NCBI RefSeq assembly: GCF_002008365.1
Contig: NZ_MRDL01000051.1
Span: 1-64,000 of the forward strand
DNA: 64,000 nt
From: Rhizobium leguminosarum bv. viciae USDA 2370
GTDB taxonomy: Bacteria > Pseudomonadota > Alphaproteobacteria > Rhizobiales > Rhizobiaceae
Direction: 5' to 3'
The notes beneath the pieces were generated by a model. The model was not told where the DNA came from and ran no database searches. It worked only from the letters and a program-made list of their open reading frames with translations. Numbering within the stretch: position 1 is the first letter of the stretch; each line of letters begins with the position of its first letter. The position numbers and the translations under genes were made by a program. Below, piece by piece: positions 60,836 to 64,000 of this stretch.

Positions 60836-61678
60836 ATGGCCACGACCGATGCCGGCATGGCGAGCGGACGCACGCTCTTCTACCGCCATAGCCTGCTGGT
60901 GCGTCTGTCGCACTGGGTGAATGTGCTGTGCATGACGGTGCTGCTTTACAGCGGCCTGCAGATCTTCAACGCGCATCCGGCGCTCTATTGGGGCCAGTAC
61001 GGCGCCGACGACGATCCGTCCTTCATTTCCATGGAGGCGGAGCAGGAAGGCGATGTGCTGAAGGGTGTGACGCGCGTCGGCGCATTCGCTTTTACAACGA
61101 CCGGCGTTCTCGGAGTTTCGAACGTCGACGGCGACGCTACTGTGCGCGGTTTTCCGAACTGGCTGACTTTGCCAAGTTACCAGGATCTAGCATCGGGCCG
61201 GCGCTGGCATTTCTTCTTTGCTTGGCTGTTCGTCATCAACGGCTTCATCTATCTCGCTTACGGTTTTGTCAGCCGGCATTTCCGCCGCGATCTGCTGCCG
61301 GCGGCCGAAGAACTGAAGCCTTCGCATCTCGGCCGTGAGATCGTCAGTCACGCCCGGCTGCGCTTTCCCAAGGGGGCCGAGGCACGCCACTACAATACGC
61401 TGCAGAAACTCGCCTATGTCGCCGTGATCTTCGTGCTGCTGCCGCTGATGATCGGGACCGGGCTTACCATGTCGCCGGGCTTCAATGCGGTTGCGCCCTG
61501 GCTGCTCGATCTGTTCGGCGGCCGGCAATCGGCCCGCACGCTGCATTTCCTGACCGCCTTCTCGCTCGTTGCCTTCGTCGCGGTGCATGTGGCGATGGTG
61601 CTGGTTTCGGGCGTGTTCAATAATCTGCGCTCGATGATCACCGGTTATTACGACATCGGGCAGGGAGGAAAGTCATGA
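60836..61678 (+). CDS. membrane cytochrome b (thiosulfate reductase/Ni-Fe-hydrogenase b-subunit type)
   Basis: A 280-aa membrane protein. Four hydrophobic stretches are visible (VRLSHWVNVLCMTVLLYSG with a heme-ligand His, WHFFFAWLFVINGFIYLAYG, AYVAVIFVLLPLMIGTGL, LHFLTAFSLVAFVAVHVAMV). The spacing of His in HSLLVRLSHWVN, GRRWHFFF and the last helix fits a two-heme b-type protein of the cytb561/FdhI family. GGAGGAATTACG precedes the start; the stop overlaps the molybdoenzyme start. It probably carries quinol electrons to the adjacent molybdopterin enzyme, as MsrQ does for MsrP. Confidence 0.85.
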   Translation: MATTDAGMASGRTLFYRHSLLVRLSHWVNVLCMTVLLYSGLQIFNAHPALYWGQYGADDDPSFISMEAEQEGDVLKGVTRVGAFAFTTTGVLGVSNVDGDATVRGFPNWLTLPSYQDLASGRRWHFFFAWLFVINGFIYLAYGFVSRHFRRDLLPAAEELKPSHLGREIVSHARLRFPKGAEARHYNTLQKLAYVAVIFVLLPLMIGTGLTMSPGFNAVAPWLLDLFGGRQSARTLHFLTAFSLVAFVAVHVAMVLVSGVFNNLRSMITGYYDIGQGGKS

Positions 61679-62451
61679 GCCGCATCATCACCAGACGTCG
61701 CTTCCTGATCGGCGCGAGCATGACGGCATCGGCGCTGGGGCTTGCCGGCTGCGACGCCCTCGTCGAAAGCGATCGGACGAAATCGGTGCTCAAGATCGCC
61801 GAAGGCTTCAGCATGAAGACGCAGCGCTTCCTGCTCGGTGACGACGCACTCGCCCGCGAATTCACGGAAGCCGATATCTCGCCGACCTTCCGCGCCAATG
61901 GCACGAGCATGCCTGATAATACCCGGTATATCGACTGGATGAACCAGCGGTTTTCAAGCTGGAAGCTCGAGGTCGGCGGGCTGGTCGACAAGCCGATGCA
62001 GCTGTCGCTGGCGGAGCTGAAAGCCCTGCCGGCGCGCACGCAGATCACCAGGCATGACTGCGTCGAAGGCTGGAGCGCGATCGGCAAATGGACCGGCGTG
62101 CCGCTCGGCGCGCTGCTGCAGTCGGCGGGTCTGAAACCTGAGGCCCGCTACATCGTCTTCCACTGCGCCGACGAATACGAAAAGACGCTGGATGGCAGTG
62201 GCTGGTACTACGAAAGCATTGATCTCGTCGATGCGTTCCACCCCCAGACGATCCTTGCCCACACCATGAACGGCCGCGATCTCGAAGTCGCCCATGGTGC
62301 GCCGCTCCGACTCCGGGTCGAACGCCAACTCGGCTACAAGCAGGCAAAATACCTGACCGGCATCGAAGCTGTCGCCGATCTCGGCCAGCTTTACGGCGGC
62401 AATGGCGGCTTCTGGGAGGATCGCGGTTATGAATGGTATGCGGGCATATAG
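61675..62451 (+). CDS. Tat-exported molybdopterin oxidoreductase (sulfite-oxidase-fold) lipoprotein
   Basis: A 258-aa protein. The N-terminus TRRRFLIGASMTASALG has a twin-arginine motif, and LAGC (Cys26) a lipobox, so it should be a Tat-exported lipoprotein. The molybdenum-binding Cys is in ITRHDCVEGWSAIGKWTG (Cys129), and later YESIDLVDAFHPQTILAH and RLRVERQLGYKQAKYL are characteristic of the sulfite-oxidase/MsrP fold. It lacks a dimerisation domain. Coupled (ATGA) to the cytochrome b gene. Analogy to MsrPQ suggests repair of oxidised methionine or reduction of another periplasmic oxide. Confidence 0.9.
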   Translation: MSRIITRRRFLIGASMTASALGLAGCDALVESDRTKSVLKIAEGFSMKTQRFLLGDDALAREFTEADISPTFRANGTSMPDNTRYIDWMNQRFSSWKLEVGGLVDKPMQLSLAELKALPARTQITRHDCVEGWSAIGKWTGVPLGALLQSAGLKPEARYIVFHCADEYEKTLDGSGWYYESIDLVDAFHPQTILAHTMNGRDLEVAHGAPLRLRVERQLGYKQAKYLTGIEAVADLGQLYGGNGGFWEDRGYEWYAGI

Positions 62452-62542
62452 GCGGCGTGCTCCGACCGACATGCCGACTTTGACCTCTTCCCCGTGCCGG
62501 ATTCCACGGCCGGGGAGGTAGTCGTGGTCGAGGGGGCGGAGC

Positions 62543-63319
62543 TCAGACAGAAAGGCCGATCGTGATGGTGGCGGATAGCACGCCGCCGTCGAGCTTCTCG
62601 AAATCGAAGATGTGATCGGCAGCATCCTCCGGGATGATGCCGTCCTCGTCGTTGCGCGTATCGCGGGCAGGGCGCCCGAGATAGTCGGGATGCTCGCCAT
62701 AGATGATATCGCTCAGCGTATCGTCGAAATAGATCTGGCTGACGAGAAGCTCCTTGCCCTCGACAAGGATGCGGCAGTGAACATGCGGCGTGCGGCCCTG
62801 ATACCATCCGGGATAGGCCGTCAGGAAGCTTGCCTGCCCGTTTTCATCCGTCAGCTGGCGGCCGCGAAAGGCAAGCCCGCTGATCGCCTCGGCATCGCCA
62901 AGTGTACACATCTGCGCAGCCTCGCGGCCGGAATAGATGCCACGGTGATCGGTATGCCAGATTTCGATATCGGCATTTTCGACCGGCCGGCAATCGGCGG
63001 CGTGGACGATCCGAACGGCCAGCCGCAAGGGTAGCCCGGTCTTTCCTTCCGAGACGTCCTGACGTGTCGGAATATTGTTGACATGGCAGGGGCCGAGGGT
63101 CTGGGCGACGGTCACGACGCAATTCGGACTGCTGCGGAAGAGCGGCGCGGGCAGCTTTTCCACGGCAATCGACTTTGTGCCGCCGCTTAGAAAATCCGTT
63201 CCCTTCCAATCGAATGTCCTGGCGGCAACAGTGATATGCCGCCGTGGCCAGATTGCCGCCGCAGCCACGGATGATGCCACGATAGCCGCACCTCCAAGCA
63301 CAAGGGTTCGCCTTTTCAT
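62543..63319 (-). CDS. exported intradiol ring-cleavage dioxygenase-like protein
   Basis: A 258-aa protein with an N-terminal hydrophobic signal (MKRRTLVLGGAAIVASSVAA). The dioxygenase core contains IEIWHTDHRGIYS (Tyr129), SFLTAYPGWYQGRTPHVHCR (Tyr169 and Trp172-Tyr173, His179 and His181), matching the two Tyr and two His iron ligands of intradiol dioxygenases such as protocatechuate 3,4-dioxygenase. Exported members of this fold are known in several bacteria, with unclear substrates. AAGGAAGACAG precedes the start. It is convergent with the molybdoenzyme gene. Confidence 0.88.
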   Translation of the reverse strand: MKRRTLVLGGAAIVASSVAAAAIWPRRHITVAARTFDWKGTDFLSGGTKSIAVEKLPAPLFRSSPNCVVTVAQTLGPCHVNNIPTRQDVSEGKTGLPLRLAVRIVHAADCRPVENADIEIWHTDHRGIYSGREAAQMCTLGDAEAISGLAFRGRQLTDENGQASFLTAYPGWYQGRTPHVHCRILVEGKELLVSQIYFDDTLSDIIYGEHPDYLGRPARDTRNDEDGIIPEDAADHIFDFEKLDGGVLSATITIGLSV

Positions 63320-63334
63320 CTGTCTTCCTTTGCC

Positions 63335-63523
63335 TCAAGACGCAGGATTTAAGGAGGGTAGACCAGAAATTCCAATTAAACCTGAGCAGAAAAGCTTTAT
63401 GCCTGTCAGCTCAGCGAGTTTGTCCATGAGCTGGTCCTGGAAGGCCGGGTCCAGAACGTCGGCGGCGGGCCTGTGCCGTTCGCGGTGATACCAGTAGCCA
63501 CCGGTTCTGGTGGCGGTATTACG
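63335..63523 (-). pseudogene. possible 3' remnant of a short-chain dehydrogenase gene
   Basis: The minus frame reads TRTGGYWYHRERHRPAADVL, then DPAFQDQLMDKLAELTG, resembling the C-terminal end of SDR/retinol-dehydrogenase-like proteins, and stops at 63335. A stop codon at 63524-63526 cuts it off upstream, so only ~62 residues remain. Identification rests on the C-terminal pattern alone. A short plus-strand frame ending at 63664 (MTKEELVASGTHGFAAVL) is also open but unassigned. Confidence 0.4.
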
Positions 63524-63649
63524 TCATCCTCGGCCTTGCGCCTGACATTTTGCTGCGCGGTCTGCAGATGCTCGGGACCAGCCCGAGCATGACGAAAGAG
63601 GAGTTGGTCGCCTCAGGGACGCACGGGTTCGCCGCTGTTCTACGGAATG

Positions 63650-64000
63650 TCACTTCACCGGCATGACAACCGGAGCGTCCTTCTTCTTCAGCAGCACGAC
63701 GATGAACTTCGCCGGTTTGGACTTGCTCGCATTGCGGCTGACCAGGTGAATGTCGGAAGGACCTTCGTAATAGGTCTCTCCCGGCGACAAGGTGACTTCC
63801 TTTTCGCCCTTGACCTGCATCACGATCGAGCCCTCCAGAACGTAGACGAATGCATTCGCCTCATGTTTGTGAATAGGCGAGGAGCCTCCCGGCCCATACT
63901 CGACCGATATCATCAGCCCTTCCTTGCCGGGATAATTCGGAAGGTCCTTTTTCATGAGCGGTGTGACGGCTGCGCCGTCTTCGGCGGCAACCGCCAAAGT
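63650..64000 (-). CDS. cupin-domain protein, N-terminus beyond the window
   Basis: The minus frame remains open at the right edge; about 116 residues are visible. The cupin motif GPGGSSPIHKHEANAFVYVL-x-G and the later LSPGETYYEGPSDIHLVSRN give the metal-binding His/Glu set. The residues before it (TLAVAAEDGAAV) look like the end of a signal peptide, so a periplasmic cupin is likely. Function not evident. Confidence 0.8.
   Translation of the reverse strand, partial: TLAVAAEDGAAVTPLMKKDLPNYPGKEGLMISVEYGPGGSSPIHKHEANAFVYVLEGSIVMQVKGEKEVTLSPGETYYEGPSDIHLVSRNASKSKPAKFIVVLLKKKDAPVVMPVK

Noticed and set aside
63527..63664. Plus-strand frame ending at 63664 (MTKEELVASGTHGF)
   Set aside because: Coding-like in composition, but it lacks a start and overlaps the cupin gene end; not enough evidence to call a gene.
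1..64000. CRISPR array, rRNA, tRNA, insertion sequence or prophage
   Set aside because: No regularly spaced repeats with spacers, no rRNA/tRNA structure, and no transposase, integrase or phage gene was recognised in any frame.

Overview
The window looks like a chromosomal segment of a Rhizobium of the R. leguminosarum / R. etli type. The sequence is GC-rich. It carries a short second FtsZ (FtsZ2), a coxMNOP-type terminal oxidase cluster, a cobalamin riboswitch, secreted proteins with the cadherin-like domains known from rhizobial Rap/Ply exopolysaccharide proteins, alphaproteobacterial sigma-factor promoters (GGAAC-N16-NGTT and GTAACC-N15/16-CGAA), and repeated intergenic hairpins of a kind common in rhizobia. 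Genus-level assignment rests on gene content, not on a search. No rRNA, tRNA, CRISPR array or insertion sequence was seen.

Layout. 1-6.5 kb: the 3' end of an RTX/VCBS secreted protein, small stress-type proteins, a divergent NAD(P)-binding protein/XRE regulator pair with a direct-repeat operator, and a protein with two cadherin-like domains and a propeller-like region. 6.5-11.4 kb: ftsZ2 (with a displaced copy of its 3' end nearby), an unknown membrane protein, a decayed phosphodiester glycosidase remnant and an AT-richer HNH-like gene. 11.5-14.7 kb: a two-component system facing two envelope proteins. 14.9-25.3 kb: aldo/keto reductase, P-loop kinase, a BTAD/TolB/TPR regulator, a DUF1127 protein, VOC and cupin proteins, an HWE histidine kinase with a FATGUY response regulator, a frameshifted AraC regulator, and a DsrE plus persulfide-dioxygenase-like pair.

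26.2-30.1 kb: a cobalamin riboswitch, a short leader ORF and a BtuFCD-like ABC importer whose ATPase is frameshifted, followed by an unknown membrane protein. 30.1-38.6 kb: HIT, MYG1 and LysE proteins, then cytochrome c and coxMNOP plus subunit IV, and a ModA-like protein. 38.8-45.8 kb: an amine-catabolism unit (AraC regulator, APC permease, a 57-aa membrane peptide, copper amine oxidase, ATP-grasp protein), a dienelactone hydrolase-like protein, a VOC protein and an unlisted-size 58-aa membrane protein. 46-54.7 kb: an epimerase, a membrane-bound AraC regulator, a DUF4260 protein, a MacAB-like export system and an EamA transporter.

55-64 kb: two tandem paralogous right-handed beta-helix proteins, each ending in a cadherin-like domain; then an ECF sigma factor with its NrsF-type anti-sigma, divergent from a unit encoding an MXKDX-repeat protein, a membrane cytochrome b and a Tat-exported molybdopterin lipoprotein; a secreted intradiol dioxygenase-like protein; and a partial cupin at the edge.

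How the genes work together. The strongest regulatory inference is that the ECF sigma factor drives both itself and the facing MXKDX/cytochrome b/molybdoenzyme unit, because both start sites carry the same promoter type. A second stress regulon (EcfG-type) probably covers three tiny proteins near the left end. Four secreted proteins (RTX, CHDL-propeller and the two beta-helix proteins) lack signal peptides and end in short hydrophobic tails, as expected for type I (PrsDE-like) secretion towards the exopolysaccharide layer. Two genes, an AraC regulator and a B12-importer ATPase, each carry an apparent one-base insertion that needs read-level confirmation.
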